The translations under genes were made by a program, and so were the position numbers. Of a stretch of 64,000 nucleotides of DNA, positions 30,458-40,757 are shown in pieces. The DNA is from Zoogloea sp. (GTDB lineage Bacteria > Pseudomonadota > Gammaproteobacteria > Burkholderiales > Rhodocyclaceae), in contig NZ_JAFLDT010000001.1 in NCBI RefSeq assembly GCF_017302315.1, forward strand, positions 140,108-204,107, in the 5' to 3' direction. Position 1 is the first letter of the stretch. Each line of letters begins with the position of its first letter. The notes under the pieces are model-generated. The model was not told the origin of the DNA and did no database searches. It saw only the letters and a list, made by a program, of their open reading frames with translations.

Positions 30458-31582
30458 TCAGTCCTCCAGGAGGACGCGCAACATGCGGCGCAGAGGCTCC
30501 GCAGCCCCCCACAGCAACTGGTCACCCACAGTGAAGGCGGACAGGTATTCACCGCCCATGGCCAGCTTGCGCAGGCGACCAACCGGAACGGTCAGGGTGC
30601 CGGTGACGGCCGTCGGGGTCAGCTCACGCATGGTGATATCGCGCTGATTGGGCACGACCTTGACCCAGTCGTTGGCAGTGGCAAGCAGGCCTTCAATTTC
30701 ATCGATCGGGATGTCCTTGCGCAGCTTCAGGGTCAGCGCCTGGCTGTGGCAACGCATCGCACCGATACGCACACACAGACCATCAATGGGCACCGCCGGC
30801 GAACCGAAGCCTTCACCACGACCCAGAATCTTGTTGGTTTCAACACCGCCCTTCCACTCTTCCTTGGACTGGCCGTTGCCCAGATCCTTGTCGATCCAGG
30901 GGATCAGGGAGCCAGCCAGGGGCACGCCAAAGTTGGAGGCCGGGAAGGCATCGTCACGCATCGTGCCGGCAACTTCGCGGTCGATGTCGAGAATCGCCGA
31001 AGCGGGGTCGTCCAGCAGTTCCTTGACGGAGCGGTTCAACTCGCCCATCTGGGACAAGAGCTCGCGCATGTTCTGGGCACCGGCCCCGGAAGCAGCCTGG
31101 TAGGTCATGGAGGTTGCCCATTCGACCAGATCGCGCTGAAACAGGCCACCGAGCGCCATCAGCATAAGGGACACGGTACAGTTGCCGCCAATCCAGTCAC
31201 GGCCGCCCTTGGCCAGGGAATCCTTGATGACATTGAGGTTGACCGGATCAAGGATGATCACAGCCTTCGGGTCCATCCGCAGGGCGGACGCAGCGTCGAT
31301 CCAGTGACCATTCCACCCGGCAGCGCGCAGCTTGGGGTACACCTCGTTGGTGTAGTCACCGCCCTGACAGGTGATGACAATGTCCATCGACTTGAGCGCC
31401 TCGACGTCCTTGGCATCCTTCAGGGCAGGGGCTTCCTTGCCGAAATTGGGCGCCTTACCCCCCGGGTTGGAGGTGGTGAAGAACACCGGCTCGATCAGTG
31501 CAAAGTCGTTCTCTTCGCGCATGCGCTGCATCAGCACGGAACCAACCATGCCACGCCAGCCAACCAGACCTACTCTTTTCAT
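30458..31582 (-). CDS. asd: Aspartate-semialdehyde dehydrogenase
   Basis: NADPH-dependent reduction of aspartyl phosphate to aspartate semialdehyde, the branch point to Lys, Met, Thr and diaminopimelate; 374 aa. The NADP-binding start is [20 protein letters not shown]. The catalytic Cys is in [17 protein letters not shown] and the active-site His in [15 protein letters not shown]. It is the Gram-negative longer form. It follows leuB by 40 bases, as in Pseudomonas and other beta-proteobacteria, and ends in a strong terminator. Confidence 0.97.
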   Translation of the reverse strand: MKRVGLVGWRGMVGSVLMQRMREENDFALIEPVFFTTSNPGGKAPNFGKEAPALKDAKDVEALKSMDIVITCQGGDYTNEVYPKLRAAGWNGHWIDAASALRMDPKAVIILDPVNLNVIKDSLAKGGRDWIGGNCTVSLMLMALGGLFQRDLVEWATSMTYQAASGAGAQNMRELLSQMGELNRSVKELLDDPASAILDIDREVAGTMRDDAFPASNFGVPLAGSLIPWIDKDLGNGQSKEEWKGGVETNKILGRGEGFGSPAVPIDGLCVRIGAMRCHSQALTLKLRKDIPIDEIEGLLATANDWVKVVPNQRDITMRELTPTAVTGTLTVPVGRLRKLAMGGEYLSAFTVGDQLLWGAAEPLRRMLRVLLED

Positions 31583-31622
31583 TTTGATCCCCGATCAGAC
31601 TTGATATGTTTTTATTGAGTGC

Positions 31623-32684
31623 TTACAGCGCAGCGATGACTGCGTCGCCCATTTCCCTGGTGCCAACACGACGGGTGCCGGCTTCGTAGATGTCGCCGGT
31701 CCGGTAGCCCGCAGCCAGCACCTTCTTCACCGCATTCTCGATGCGCACGGCAGGCGCCTCGAGACTGAAGGTATAGCGCAGCATCATCGCAGCCGACAGG
31801 ATGGTGGCGAGCGGATTGGCCAGGCCCTTGCCGGCGATGTCCGGCGCGGAACCATGGCTGGGCTCATAGAGGCCCTTGTTGTTGGCGTCGAGGGACGCGG
31901 ACGGCAGCATGCCGATGGAGCCGGTGAGCATGGAGGCTTCATCGGAGAGGATGTCACCGAACATGTTTCCGGTCACCATCACGTCAAACTGCTTGGGCGC
32001 ACGCACCAGCTGCATGGCGGCGTTATCCACCAGCATGTGGGACAACTCCACATCCGGATAGTCGGCCGACAGTTCGATCATCACGTCACGCCAAAGCTGG
32101 GTGCATTCGAGAACGTTCATCTTGTCCACCGAGCAGAGCTTCTTGCCACGCTTGCGGGCAGCCTCGAAGGCAACCTTGCCGATGCGACGGATTTCGGACT
32201 CGGCGTACACCATGGTGTTGAAACCGACGCGCTCTCCGCCCTCCTCGCGAATGCCGCGGGGCTGGCCAAAGTAGATGTCACCGGTCAGCTCGCGGACGAT
32301 CAGGATGTCCAAACCCGCGACGATCTCCGGCTTCAAGGTGGAGGCATTGGCCAGCTCCGGGTAGAGGATGGCCGGGCGCAGGTTGGCAAACAGGCTGAGT
32401 TCCTTGCGGATCGCCAGCAAGCCACGCTCGGGACGCTGCTCACGGGGCAGGTTGTCCCACTGGGGGCCACCGACGGCGCCGAGCAGGATTGCATCTGCAG
32501 CCTTGGCCAGCTTGCTGGTGGCCTCCGGATAGGGGGTGCCCGTGGCATCCACGGCACAGCCACCGATCAGAGCCGTCTCAGCTTCAAAGCTGAAACCGTC
32601 GCCGCGCAGGGCATCGAGCACGCGCAGGGCCTGTTCCATGATTTCAGGGCCGATGCCGTCTCCGGGCAGAACACAGATCTTCAT
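31623..32684 (-). CDS. leuB: 3-isopropylmalate dehydrogenase
   Basis: NAD-dependent oxidative decarboxylation in leucine synthesis, 353 aa from ATG 32684 ([20 protein letters not shown]). Family blocks are [43 protein letters not shown] and [20 protein letters not shown]. The longer ORF to 32732 adds a non-conserved leader. It forms an operon with leuC and leuD upstream and asd downstream. Confidence 0.97.
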   Translation of the reverse strand: MKICVLPGDGIGPEIMEQALRVLDALRGDGFSFEAETALIGGCAVDATGTPYPEATSKLAKAADAILLGAVGGPQWDNLPREQRPERGLLAIRKELSLFANLRPAILYPELANASTLKPEIVAGLDILIVRELTGDIYFGQPRGIREEGGERVGFNTMVYAESEIRRIGKVAFEAARKRGKKLCSVDKMNVLECTQLWRDVMIELSADYPDVELSHMLVDNAAMQLVRAPKQFDVMVTGNMFGDILSDEASMLTGSIGMLPSASLDANNKGLYEPSHGSAPDIAGKGLANPLATILSAAMMLRYTFSLEAPAVRIENAVKKVLAAGYRTGDIYEAGTRRVGTREMGDAVIAAL

Positions 32685-32736
32685 TTTGTCTTTCTGTTTT
32701 TGGTTGTATGACGCCGACCCGAGGGACGGCACTCAA

Positions 32737-33375
32737 TCAGGCAAACAGCCACGGCTGCTCGATGCGACGGCGAGCCTCAAACTCGCGGATCCTGTCTGCA
32801 TGGCGCAGGGTCAGACCGATGTCGTCCCAGCCATTGAGCAGGCATTCACGGCGGAACGGATCCACACTGAAAGGAATGACCTTGCCGTCGGGACGGGTGA
32901 CGGTCTGGGTCTCCAGATCCACGTTCAGCCGGTAGCCGCTTGCGCCAAGGCACTGAGCGAACAGGGCATCGACTTCGGCGGCATCGAGTTTGATGGGCAG
33001 CAGACCGTTCTTGAAGCAGTTGTTGAAGAAGATGTCGGCAAAGCTCGGCCCGATGATGACGCGAAAGCCAAAGTCCTCAAGGGCCCAGGGCGCGTGCTCG
33101 CGGGAGCTGCCACAACCGAAGTTGTCCCGGGTGAGCAGGATCTGGGCGCCCTGATAACGTGCCTGATTGAGCACGAAATCGGGATTCCTGGGACGACCCG
33201 AGTTGTCCTGGCCCGGCTGCCCGACATCCAGATAACGCCACTCGTCGAAAAGGTTGGGGCCGAAGCCGCTACGCTTGATCGACTTGAGGAACTGCTTGGG
33301 GATGATCGCGTCGGTGTCCACGTTGGCACGATCCATCGGCGCCACCAGAGCATCGAGTTTACGGAAGGGATTCAT
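32737..33375 (-). CDS. leuD: 3-isopropylmalate dehydratase small subunit
   Basis: Small subunit of isopropylmalate isomerase, 212 aa. The swivelling-domain signature is [20 protein letters not shown] near residue 70. It begins [20 protein letters not shown], the normal start, immediately after the stop of the small lipoprotein gene. Confidence 0.97.
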   Translation of the reverse strand: MNPFRKLDALVAPMDRANVDTDAIIPKQFLKSIKRSGFGPNLFDEWRYLDVGQPGQDNSGRPRNPDFVLNQARYQGAQILLTRDNFGCGSSREHAPWALEDFGFRVIIGPSFADIFFNNCFKNGLLPIKLDAAEVDALFAQCLGASGYRLNVDLETQTVTRPDGKVIPFSVDPFRRECLLNGWDDIGLTLRHADRIREFEARRRIEQPWLFA

Positions 33376-33501
33376 TTACTTGGCTACCTTCTGGATGGCT
33401 TCACCACCCTTTTCAATATCCTTGCCCAGACCTTGGACGGTATTGCACCCCGCCAGGATCAGCAACGCAAACACACCGGCCATGGCCGTCAATCTATGCA
33501 T
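33376..33501 (-). CDS. Small entericidin-like lipoprotein between leuC and leuD
   Basis: A 41-codon gene. ATG 33501 gives a basic start and hydrophobic core followed by a lipobox: MHRLTAMAGVFALLILAGCN. The mature part from the Cys is about 23 residues, amphipathic (VQGLGKDIEKGGEAIQKVAK). This is the entericidin A/B pattern, small outer-membrane lipoproteins. A GGGGACCC run before the ATG is a weak ribosome site. It is 17 bases after the leuC stop and abuts the leuD ATG, so it is translated from the leu transcript. Its role here is unknown; the classic toxin-antidote role of EcnAB is not supported, because only one gene is present. Confidence 0.85.
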   Translation of the reverse strand: MHRLTAMAGVFALLILAGCNTVQGLGKDIEKGGEAIQKVAK

Positions 33502-33518
33502 TTGGGTCCCCTTTTCGC

Positions 33519-34928
33519 TCAGGCCAGCTCACGCACGTCGGCAAAACGGCCAGCGATCGCCGCTGCAGCGGCCATGGCCGGACTGACCAGATGCGTCCGT
33601 CCGCCCGCGCCCTGTCGTCCTTCAAAGTTGCGATTCGAGGTGGACGCACAGCGCTCGCCCGGCTCAAGCCGATCCGCATTCATGGCCAGGCACATGGAGC
33701 ACCCCGGCTCACGCCACTCGAAGCCTGCGGCGATGAAGATCTTGTCGAGGCCTTCGGCCTCCGCCTGGCGCTTGACCAGACCGGAGCCCGGCACGACCAA
33801 GGCCAGCTTGACGTTGGCGGCCTTGTGACGCCCGCGGGCCACGAAGGCCGCGGCGCGCAGATCTTCAATGCGCGAGTTGGTACAGGAGCCGATGAAGACC
33901 TTGTCGATGGTGATCGTATTGATCGGTGTCCGCGGATTGAGGCCCATGTACTGGAGAGCCCGCTCCATGCCTTCGCGCTTGACCGGATCCTTTTCAAGAG
34001 TCGGGTCGGGCACACAGTCATCAATGGCGGCCACCATCTCGGGCGACGTCCCCCAGGTAACCTGGGGCTTGATCACAGCGGCGTCCAGCTCGACCACCGC
34101 ATCAAAAACAGCGCCGTCGTCGGAATGCAGGGTGCGCCAATAGGCAACCGCCCGGTCCCACTGGTCGCCACGGGGTGAGAAGGGACGATCCTTTAGGTAG
34201 GCCACTGTCTGGTCATCCACGGCAACCAGGCCGGCACGGGCACCCGCCTCAATGGCCATGTTACAGATCGTCATCCGCCCTTCCATGGAGAGGCTGCGTA
34301 TGGCGCTGCCCCCGAATTCAATGGCGTAGCCCGTGCCGCCGGCCGTGCCGATGCGACCGATGATGGCAAGCACCACGTCCTTTGCCGTGACACCGGCACC
34401 GAGCTGTCCATCCACTCGGACCAGCATGGTCTTCGATTTCTTCTGCAGCAGACACTGGGTGGCCATCACATGTTCGACTTCGGACGTCCCGATGCCGTGG
34501 GCCAGACAGGCGAAAGCGCCGTGCGTCGATGTGTGGGAATCGCCGCACACCACGGTCATCCCCGGCAGGGTGGCGCCGTTTTCAGGCCCGATGACGTGCA
34601 CAATGCCCTGCCGCTCATCCTTGAAAGGAAAGTAGGCCAGCGCACCGACTTCACGGATGTTGCTGTCGAGCGTTTCGACCTGCTGGCGGGAAACCGGATC
34701 CTGGATACCCATTTCCCAGTGATCAGTGGGCGTATTGTGGTCTGCCGTCGCGACGATGGAGTCGACACGCCAAGGCTTGCGGCCGGCCAGCTTAAGTCCT
34801 TCAAAGGCTTGCGGACTGGTGACTTCATGAACGAGATGGCGGTCAATGTAGATCAGCGCGGTGCCGTCATCTTCGACGTGCACCACGTGACTCGACCACA
34901 GTTTTTCGTAAAGCGTTTGCGCTTGCAT
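33519..34928 (-). CDS. leuC: 3-isopropylmalate dehydratase large subunit
   Basis: Aconitase-family subunit with a [4Fe-4S] cluster, 469 aa, in leucine synthesis. Cluster ligands are in [19 protein letters not shown] and [11 protein letters not shown]. The start [20 protein letters not shown] is typical. It is the first gene of leuC-lipoprotein-leuD-leuB-asd. No leader peptide rich in Leu codons is seen in the 34 bases up to the upstream protease gene. Confidence 0.97.
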   Translation of the reverse strand: MQAQTLYEKLWSSHVVHVEDDGTALIYIDRHLVHEVTSPQAFEGLKLAGRKPWRVDSIVATADHNTPTDHWEMGIQDPVSRQQVETLDSNIREVGALAYFPFKDERQGIVHVIGPENGATLPGMTVVCGDSHTSTHGAFACLAHGIGTSEVEHVMATQCLLQKKSKTMLVRVDGQLGAGVTAKDVVLAIIGRIGTAGGTGYAIEFGGSAIRSLSMEGRMTICNMAIEAGARAGLVAVDDQTVAYLKDRPFSPRGDQWDRAVAYWRTLHSDDGAVFDAVVELDAAVIKPQVTWGTSPEMVAAIDDCVPDPTLEKDPVKREGMERALQYMGLNPRTPINTITIDKVFIGSCTNSRIEDLRAAAFVARGRHKAANVKLALVVPGSGLVKRQAEAEGLDKIFIAAGFEWREPGCSMCLAMNADRLEPGERCASTSNRNFEGRQGAGGRTHLVSPAMAAAAAIAGRFADVRELA

Positions 34929-34962
34929 GGGCGAAGGACGGGTAAGGGCAGAAAAACTTCAA

Positions 34963-35805
34963 TTATTTCACAGGCTTTGCGTGCTGAGTAGCTTGCTCGT
35001 AGAGCGGCATCACACGGGCTGCGTACTGGGCGAGATCTTTCTGGCGGCTCTGGTTTGACGGATGGGTGGACAGCCACTGGGGCGGCTGACCACTATTGGC
35101 CTTCGCCATCTTCTGCCACAGCGTGATTGCAGCCCGGGGGTCATAGCCTCCCCGGGCTGCGAGTTCGACGCCGATACGGTCTGCCTCGATCTCATGCTCA
35201 CGGCTGTTGGGCAGCTCGAAAGTCACCTTGGCGACGGATCCGATCAGATCCGTCCCCGCCTGCCCCACCCCGAGCGCCGCGCCCAGCACGCTGACCCCGA
35301 TATTGGTCACCACCGCCTGGGATGCCCGCTCGCGAGCGTGCTCCCTGAGGGCGTGGGCGATCTCGTGCCCCATGATCGCCGCAATCTCGTCGTCACTCAG
35401 ATCAAGCTTCTCGATGATGCCGGAGTAGAAGGCGATCTTCCCGCCGGCCATGCACCAGGCGTTTAGCTCGTTCGATGTCAATACATTGACCTCCCAGCGC
35501 CACTGGGGTGCATCCGGCCGGAAGGCCCCTGTTACGGGTATCAGGCGGCTTGCCACGCCACGCACCCGCGCAACCTGCTCCTTGTCCCGGTTCAGGGCAT
35601 TCTTTTGCCCCGCCTGCTGGAGGATCTTCTGGTATGTCTGCGAGGACGCTCTTTCCATCTCCCCGGACGACACCATCATCATCTGCCTGCGCTCGATGCC
35701 GACCGCACCCGTATGCGTCGTATTGACGGTCTGGCAGGCACTCACTACTGCTGCCGCCACGATCACCGGGAGCACGTCCTGCAACCAGTCAAAAGCCGAT
35801 TTCAT
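34963..35805 (-). CDS. M48-family metalloprotease lipoprotein
   Basis: Zinc metallopeptidase of 280 aa, related to LoiP/YcaL/BepA-type periplasmic proteases. The N-terminus is a lipoprotein signal with the Cys in AAAVVSACQTV. The zinc motif is MGHEIAHALREHARER, with a downstream Glu in SREHEIEADRIGVELAARGG. It probably degrades misfolded outer-membrane proteins. The start overlaps the stop of the MFS gene by four bases, and leuC follows 34 bases later. Confidence 0.9.
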   Translation of the reverse strand: MKSAFDWLQDVLPVIVAAAVVSACQTVNTTHTGAVGIERRQMMMVSSGEMERASSQTYQKILQQAGQKNALNRDKEQVARVRGVASRLIPVTGAFRPDAPQWRWEVNVLTSNELNAWCMAGGKIAFYSGIIEKLDLSDDEIAAIMGHEIAHALREHARERASQAVVTNIGVSVLGAALGVGQAGTDLIGSVAKVTFELPNSREHEIEADRIGVELAARGGYDPRAAITLWQKMAKANSGQPPQWLSTHPSNQSRQKDLAQYAARVMPLYEQATQHAKPVK

Positions 35806-36986
35806 AGTCCTTTCCGTCCACCCTGAAGATCAGGGGAGCCAAGCTGAGCAGGCCCCCCGTCTTTCCACCACCCGAGCAGCACCATCAAACCCGCAAAGGC
35901 AAACAAGGAGCCCAGCGAATAGGTCCACTCGGGGCCTACCGATTCCCAAGTGTAGCCGCTGACGAGCCCGCCGATCATGCCCCCTGCCCCAAACGAAATA
36001 CTGCCGTAGAGCGCCTGCCCGCGGGCTTGATGTTGAGCACCAAACCAGCGATTCACAGCAGCAACTGCTGCGGCGTGATAGGCGCCGAATGTTGCACCAT
36101 GGAGCACTTGGGCAAATACGAGCACGGCAACGGACTCCGCCCCCCAGCCTATCAGCACGAAGCGAAGCACCGCTGCAACAAAGCTGAAGATCATCAGGCC
36201 ACGCAAGGAATACGCTCTCAGTATCTGGGGCATTGCCATAAACACCGCGATCTCCGCAATCACACCCAGTGTCCACATCCACCCGATGAGGGACTTGCTG
36301 TACCCATGGGCGACCAAATGCAGCGAGTAGAAAACATACAGGGCGCCGTGGGCAGCGGACATGAAGAAGCAGGCCGCCAGCAGCCCCGCCACTTCGGGTC
36401 GACGGAGTATCTCCCCCAGGGCCACCGGCCTTGGCGGCGCGCCTGGACGCCCCGCCTCGGGAATCAGCATGGCGCAGAACGCGATACCGGCCAGGAGGAC
36501 CAGCGTAATCCAGAGCAAGGCCCGCACCGGCAGGCCATCCAGTAGGTAGCCAAGGCCCAGGACTGCCAGCACGAAGCCGATCGAACCCCAGACCCGGATG
36601 TTTCCGTAGCGGCTGGCCTGCCCACCCAGATGGGAGAAGGTCAGCGTCTCGACCAACGGAAGCGCTGCGCTCCAGAAGAACGACAGAAAAGCCATGCTGA
36701 GGAAGAGGCCGACGTAGGCGTCGGTCACGAGAAAGCCGGCGAAACCTGCCATCGACAATACCGCGGAGAGGCGCACGATGGGCGTACGCACGCCCAACCG
36801 GTCGGCCAGCCAGCCCCACAAGGTGGGGGCAAGCATGCGCATCACGGACATCAGCGACATCAGCAGCGCAATCTGTGCCGCGGAGACGCCTATGGACTGA
36901 AGATACAGGCCAAAATACGGGGAGAAGGCACCAATGAAGGCGAAGTAGAAGAAGTAGTAGCCGGACAGGCGCCAGTAGGGAATCAT
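35802..36986 (-). CDS. MFS transporter, nucleoside/3-phenylpropionate permease type
   Basis: Inner-membrane transporter of 394 aa from ATG 36986, with about 12 hydrophobic segments. The opening YWRLSGYYFFYFAFIGAFSP and YFGLYLQSIG are typical of the MFS_1-like (HcaT/NupG-related) group; the loop LMSVMRMLAPTLWGWLADRL carries the MFS signature. The substrate cannot be inferred. It is translationally coupled to the M48 protease gene. The ORF extension to 37031 runs into a terminator and is rejected. Confidence 0.85.
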   Translation of the reverse strand: MIPYWRLSGYYFFYFAFIGAFSPYFGLYLQSIGVSAAQIALLMSLMSVMRMLAPTLWGWLADRLGVRTPIVRLSAVLSMAGFAGFLVTDAYVGLFLSMAFLSFFWSAALPLVETLTFSHLGGQASRYGNIRVWGSIGFVLAVLGLGYLLDGLPVRALLWITLVLLAGIAFCAMLIPEAGRPGAPPRPVALGEILRRPEVAGLLAACFFMSAAHGALYVFYSLHLVAHGYSKSLIGWMWTLGVIAEIAVFMAMPQILRAYSLRGLMIFSFVAAVLRFVLIGWGAESVAVLVFAQVLHGATFGAYHAAAVAAVNRWFGAQHQARGQALYGSISFGAGGMIGGLVSGYTWESVGPEWTYSLGSLFAFAGLMVLLGWWKDGGPAQLGSPDLQGGRKGL

Positions 36987-37013
36987 CGGCGCGATTCTAC
37001 CCGGGCCTACCAT

Positions 37014-37039
37014 GAAAAAGAGCGCCCGCAAGCGCTCTT
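37014..37039 (-). terminator. Rho-independent terminator after the DUF465 gene
   Basis: Arms AAGAGCGC (37018-37025) and GCGCTCTT (37032-37039); on the minus strand a run of five T follows. It separates the DUF465 gene from the MFS gene. Confidence 0.85.
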
Positions 37040-37064
37040 CCCATCGCGATGGGCTGACTGTAAA

Positions 37065-37307
37065 TCAGTTTACGGACGCGCTCTTCAACATTTCGTAGAG
37101 CTCGTCCTTGAGCTTGAGCCGACGCTTCTTGAGGTCTTCCAGCTCGAAGTCAGTGGCCGTCTCGGCATGGACCTCGACACGCACCACATGACGATTGACG
37201 TCATGGTATTCGTCGAAAAGCCTTGCAAAGTGTCCATTGGACATCTTGAGGGCGTGAATCTGTTCGCGATACTCAGGAAGTTCGTGGTTCAGATCGTGTT
37301 GCTCCAT
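37065..37307 (-). CDS. DUF465 (YdcH-family) small protein
   Basis: An 80-aa, highly charged, helical protein from ATG 37307, preceded by a GGGAGA ribosome site. The family pattern is visible: HALKMSNGHFARLFDEYHDV, then LKKRRLKLKDELYEMLKS at the C-terminus. It should form a two-helix hairpin. The function of DUF465/YdcH proteins is not established. It follows aroC by 85 bases and is closed by its own terminator. Confidence 0.88.
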   Translation of the reverse strand: MEQHDLNHELPEYREQIHALKMSNGHFARLFDEYHDVNRHVVRVEVHAETATDFELEDLKKRRLKLKDELYEMLKSASVN

Positions 37308-37392
37308 GCAGTCATCTCCCGTTTTGTCATTGAATTGTTGGATACCGTGATTCGACTGTACGCCGCGGGCGGGCCGGAAAAGTTGACTGCGA

Positions 37393-38532
37393 TCAACTCT
37401 TGGACTCAGGCGACGGCACCGCCTGCCGCCCCTCGGGAGCCAATCGTGGAATTGTTGGTGTCGAACACACCACATCGCCGTTCTGGGCACGATGGCGCAG
37501 GGCATGATCCATCAGCACGATGGCCAGCATGGACTCGGCAATGGGGGTGGCGCGAATCCCCACACAGGGATCGTGCCGACCGAGCGTATTGACCACTACC
37601 GGCTCACCGGCCTTGTTGATGGAGCGCCGGTCAAGACGGGTACTGGACGTCGGCTTGATGGCCATGCTCACCAGCACGTCCTGCCCGGTGGAAATACCGC
37701 CCAGTACACCTCCCGCATGGTTCGATAGAAAACCCTCGGGGCTCATCTCGTCGGAATGCTGGGTCCCAAGCTGTGCAACGCTGGCAAAGCCGGCACCGAT
37801 CTCGACGCCCTTGACCGCATTGATGCTCATCATGGCATGGGCAATGTCAGCATCAAGGCGATCATAGACCGGCTCGCCCCACCCCACTGGCACACCGCTG
37901 GCCACAACATTGATGCGCGCCCCTACCGAGTCACCGGACTTGCGCAGATCATCCATGTAGCGCTCGAGCTGCGGCACGATCGATTGGTTGGGGGCAAAAA
38001 AAGCGTTTCCCTCCACCTCGTCCCAGGATACGAAAGGAATCTCCACAGGCCCCAACTGGGCCATGTAACCCCGGATCACAATCCCGTAGCGCTCTTGCAG
38101 CCACTTCCGGGCAATGGCGCCAGCGGCGACACGGACCGCTGTCTCGCGAGCCGACGAACGCCCTCCGCCACGATAGTCCCGGATACCGTATTTTTGCCAG
38201 TATCCGTAGTCCGCGTGACCAGGGCGAAAACTCTCGGCGATGTTGCCATAGTCCTTCGAGCGCTGATCCTGATTGCGAATCAGCAACGCAATCGGTGTGC
38301 CCGTGGTCACCCCCTCAAACACGCCGGACAGAATCTCGACGGCATCAGGCTCTCGACGCTGGGTAACGTGCCGGGAGGTACCCGGTTTGCGCCGATCCAA
38401 CTCCGCCTGGATGTCAGCTTCGCTGATGGCCAGACCCGGCGGACAGCCGTCCACCACGCAACCGATGGCGGGGCCATGGGACTCGCCGAAGGAAGTGACG
38501 CAGAAAAGCGTGCCGAGGGTATTACCGGACAT
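37393..38532 (-). CDS. aroC: Chorismate synthase
   Basis: FMN-dependent final step of the shikimate pathway, 379 aa. Signatures are [20 protein letters not shown] near residue 10, [19 protein letters not shown] near 125, and [20 protein letters not shown] near the C-terminus. It lies downstream of ilvN, separated by a hairpin. Confidence 0.97.
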   Translation of the reverse strand: MSGNTLGTLFCVTSFGESHGPAIGCVVDGCPPGLAISEADIQAELDRRKPGTSRHVTQRREPDAVEILSGVFEGVTTGTPIALLIRNQDQRSKDYGNIAESFRPGHADYGYWQKYGIRDYRGGGRSSARETAVRVAAGAIARKWLQERYGIVIRGYMAQLGPVEIPFVSWDEVEGNAFFAPNQSIVPQLERYMDDLRKSGDSVGARINVVASGVPVGWGEPVYDRLDADIAHAMMSINAVKGVEIGAGFASVAQLGTQHSDEMSPEGFLSNHAGGVLGGISTGQDVLVSMAIKPTSSTRLDRRSINKAGEPVVVNTLGRHDPCVGIRATPIAESMLAIVLMDHALRHRAQNGDVVCSTPTIPRLAPEGRQAVPSPESKS

Positions 38533-38571
38533 GGGGAACTCGCGAAAACGGAATGGAGGAAGAATCTAACA

Positions 38572-38596
38572 CGCCGCCGGCGCTGGTCCGGCGGCG
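38572..38596 (-). terminator. GC-rich hairpin between ilvN and aroC
   Basis: Arms CGCCGCCGG (38572-38580) and CCGGCGGCG (38588-38596), 7-base loop. The following minus-strand sequence is only moderately T-rich, so termination may be partial. Confidence 0.5.
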
Positions 38597-38611
38597 GAAA
38601 CGGACAGCAGC

Positions 38612-38947
38612 TTACTGGAAGAACTCGTCAAGCCGGCCAAAGACCGGGTGCTCGCCCCCATGCTGACGCACGTAGAGCACGTCCTCAAGCTTCTCAACCT
38701 GCTTGATCATTTTGGACAGTCGCTCGTCCTCGAAGATCAGCAGCCAGATTCGGCTGGTGTCGCCTGAGCCCACGGGCATGCAGAGAATGCCTTCCACGTT
38801 GAACGCGCGGCGGGCAAAAAGACCACAGATATGGCTCATCACGCCAGGGTGGTTGGCCACCCCCAACTCAAGCACGACCTTGGTGAAACCATTGTGCTCG
38901 GGAACATCGGGGATGTACTCGGAAAGGTTGGTGTTCTGTTCGGACAT
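38612..38947 (-). CDS. ilvN: Acetolactate synthase regulatory subunit, IlvN type
   Basis: Short ACT-domain regulatory subunit of 111 aa that makes the large subunit sensitive to valine. The ACT core is VVLELGVANHPGVMSHICGL, followed by RRAFNVEGILCMPVG. The length matches the AHAS I type (IlvN, about 100 aa) rather than IlvH (about 160 aa). It is 19 bases downstream of ilvB. Confidence 0.9.
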   Translation of the reverse strand: MSEQNTNLSEYIPDVPEHNGFTKVVLELGVANHPGVMSHICGLFARRAFNVEGILCMPVGSGDTSRIWLLIFEDERLSKMIKQVEKLEDVLYVRQHGGEHPVFGRLDEFFQ

Positions 38948-38966
38948 CGTATTCTCTCCTCGGGGC

Positions 38967-40631
38967 TCAGCCGATCATCTCGGAGTTGGCGGCGCCCGGC
39001 GGCACCATCGGGTAAACGAATTCGTTCGGGTCGATCGTGGCATGGATCAGGCAGGGCCCCGGGGTGTTGAGTGCCTCCGCAAGGGTGGCCCGGGGATTCG
39101 GCGCCGGATCAAGATCCACCGCACGCATGCCGAAGCCGTCGGCGATCTTCAGGAAGTCGGTGGGACGCTCGTAGCGCGAGGCCATGATGCGCTTGCCGTA
39201 GAAGAGGTTCTGCTGCTGATGCACCAGGCCGAGGGACTGGTTGTTGAACAGCACGATCTTCACATTGACGTTTTCCTGGGCGGCGGTGGCCATCTCCTGG
39301 ATGTTCATCTTCAGGCTGCCGTCACCGGAGAAGCACACCACGGTGCGATCCGGCGCGGCCAGCGCAGCGCCGATCGCTGCCGGAAAACCGAAGCCCATGG
39401 TGCCGAGCCCACCGGAATTGAGCCACTGGCGGGAACGGCGGAACGGGTAGGCCTGGGCCACCCACATCTGGTGCTGACCGACGTCACTGGTGATGATGGC
39501 GTTATCGTCGAGGCAGTTGGCCACGGCATGGATCAGGCCATAGGGCGAACGCGGGTTGTCGATGCCCGGCATGGCCAGGGGGAAGCGGCCCTTGAGGCTC
39601 TCCACATGGGACAACCAACGTTTGCGCAACTGGGGCTTGACGCGCGGCAGGAGCTCCGACAACACCTGCGCCACATCGCCAGCGATGGCCACGTGGGCGT
39701 TCTTGACCTTGTGAAGTTCAGAACGGTCGATATCCACGTGGATGATCTTGGCGTTCGGGCAGAACTCGGCGGTCTTGCCGATGGCACGGTCGTCGAAGCG
39801 CGCGCCCACACAGATCAGCAGGTCGGCCTCTTCCAGAACGTAGTTGGTGTAACGGGCACCGTGCATGCCCAGCATGCCCAGGGACAAGGGATGGTCCATG
39901 GGCATCGCACCGAGGGCCATCAGGGTCATGGTAGTCGGCAGGGAGGCCTGCTCGGCCAGGGTCACCGCCATATGGGCAGCGCCGGAATGGATCACACCAC
40001 CACCCAGGTAAAGAACCGGGCGCTCGGCAGCCTCGATCATCTTCGCGGCCTCTTCAATCGCCGCGATATCAAAGCTCGGTGCCGCATCGGGAACCACCAC
40101 ATCGGGGAATTCCTCGAAGCTGACCATCTGGTTCTGCACATCCTTGGGCACATCGATCAGCACCGGCCCCGGGCGATCGGACATGGCAATGCGGAAGGCG
40201 GCCGGAACGGCAGTCAGCAGCTCCTTGGCCGAACGGACCAGGAAGTTGTGCTTGGTGATGGGAATGGTCAGACCGTAGGTATCGACTTCCTGGAAGGCGT
40301 CGGTGCCGATCATCGACAGGGGCACCTGACCCGTCAGCGCAATGATGGGAATGGAGTCAAGCTTGGCGTCGGCAATCGCCGTGATCAAGTTGGTGGCACC
40401 CGGGCCACTGGATGCCAGGCACACCTCGGGACGACCCGAGACACGTGCCATGCCCTGGGCAATGAAGCCCGCGCCTTGTTCATGGCGGCAAAGGACGTGA
40501 TGGATCTGTTCGCTCTTGGACAGGGCATCGTACATCGGCAGGGCTGCACCGCCGGGCACGCCGGCGATGGTGCTGATTCCCTGCCGTTCGAGCAGCTTCA
40601 CGATCAGGTCTGCTCCAGTCATTTGCATCAT
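38967..40631 (-). CDS. ilvB: Acetolactate synthase large subunit, IlvB type
   Basis: ThDP-dependent enzyme making acetolactate or acetohydroxybutyrate in Val/Leu/Ile synthesis, 554 aa. The catalytic Glu is in HVLCRHEQGAGFIAQGMAR, and the ThDP/Mg motif runs from GDGSLKMNIQEMATAA to FNNQ. I place the start at ATG 40631, preceded by AAGGAG six bases upstream; the ORF continuing to 40688 enters the attenuator hairpin and is rejected. Expression is probably controlled by the leader peptide and terminator upstream. Confidence 0.95.
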   Translation of the reverse strand: MMQMTGADLIVKLLERQGISTIAGVPGGAALPMYDALSKSEQIHHVLCRHEQGAGFIAQGMARVSGRPEVCLASSGPGATNLITAIADAKLDSIPIIALTGQVPLSMIGTDAFQEVDTYGLTIPITKHNFLVRSAKELLTAVPAAFRIAMSDRPGPVLIDVPKDVQNQMVSFEEFPDVVVPDAAPSFDIAAIEEAAKMIEAAERPVLYLGGGVIHSGAAHMAVTLAEQASLPTTMTLMALGAMPMDHPLSLGMLGMHGARYTNYVLEEADLLICVGARFDDRAIGKTAEFCPNAKIIHVDIDRSELHKVKNAHVAIAGDVAQVLSELLPRVKPQLRKRWLSHVESLKGRFPLAMPGIDNPRSPYGLIHAVANCLDDNAIITSDVGQHQMWVAQAYPFRRSRQWLNSGGLGTMGFGFPAAIGAALAAPDRTVVCFSGDGSLKMNIQEMATAAQENVNVKIVLFNNQSLGLVHQQQNLFYGKRIMASRYERPTDFLKIADGFGMRAVDLDPAPNPRATLAEALNTPGPCLIHATIDPNEFVYPMVPPGAANSEMIG

Positions 40632-40682
40632 CGATTTCTCCTTGGGGCTTTGGAAGCCGAAACGCTTTCCGGGCCTGGGGTA

Positions 40683-40725
40683 AGACAAAAAGACAAAACC
40701 CCCGCCGGTTGCGCGCCGGCGGGGG
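40683..40725 (-). terminator. Attenuator terminator of ilvBN
   Basis: A 10-bp GC stem, CCCCCGCCGG/CCGGCGGGGG (40699-40708 and 40716-40725), with a 7-base loop; on the minus strand it is followed by TTTTGTCTTTTTGTC. It lies between the Val-rich leader ORF and ilvB, the layout of a classical translational attenuator. Confidence 0.9.
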
Positions 40726-40757
40726 TCTGAAATACTGTATCGACTACCTGGAGACCC

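Noticed and set aside
33376-33501. Entericidin toxin-antidote pair
   Set aside because: Only one lipoprotein gene is present, without a second overlapping ecn gene, so a toxin-antidote function cannot be claimed.
40632-40688. Upstream extension of ilvB
   Set aside because: It would translate through the region right beside the attenuator terminator and lacks a ribosome site, whereas ATG 40631 has AAGGAG six bases upstream.
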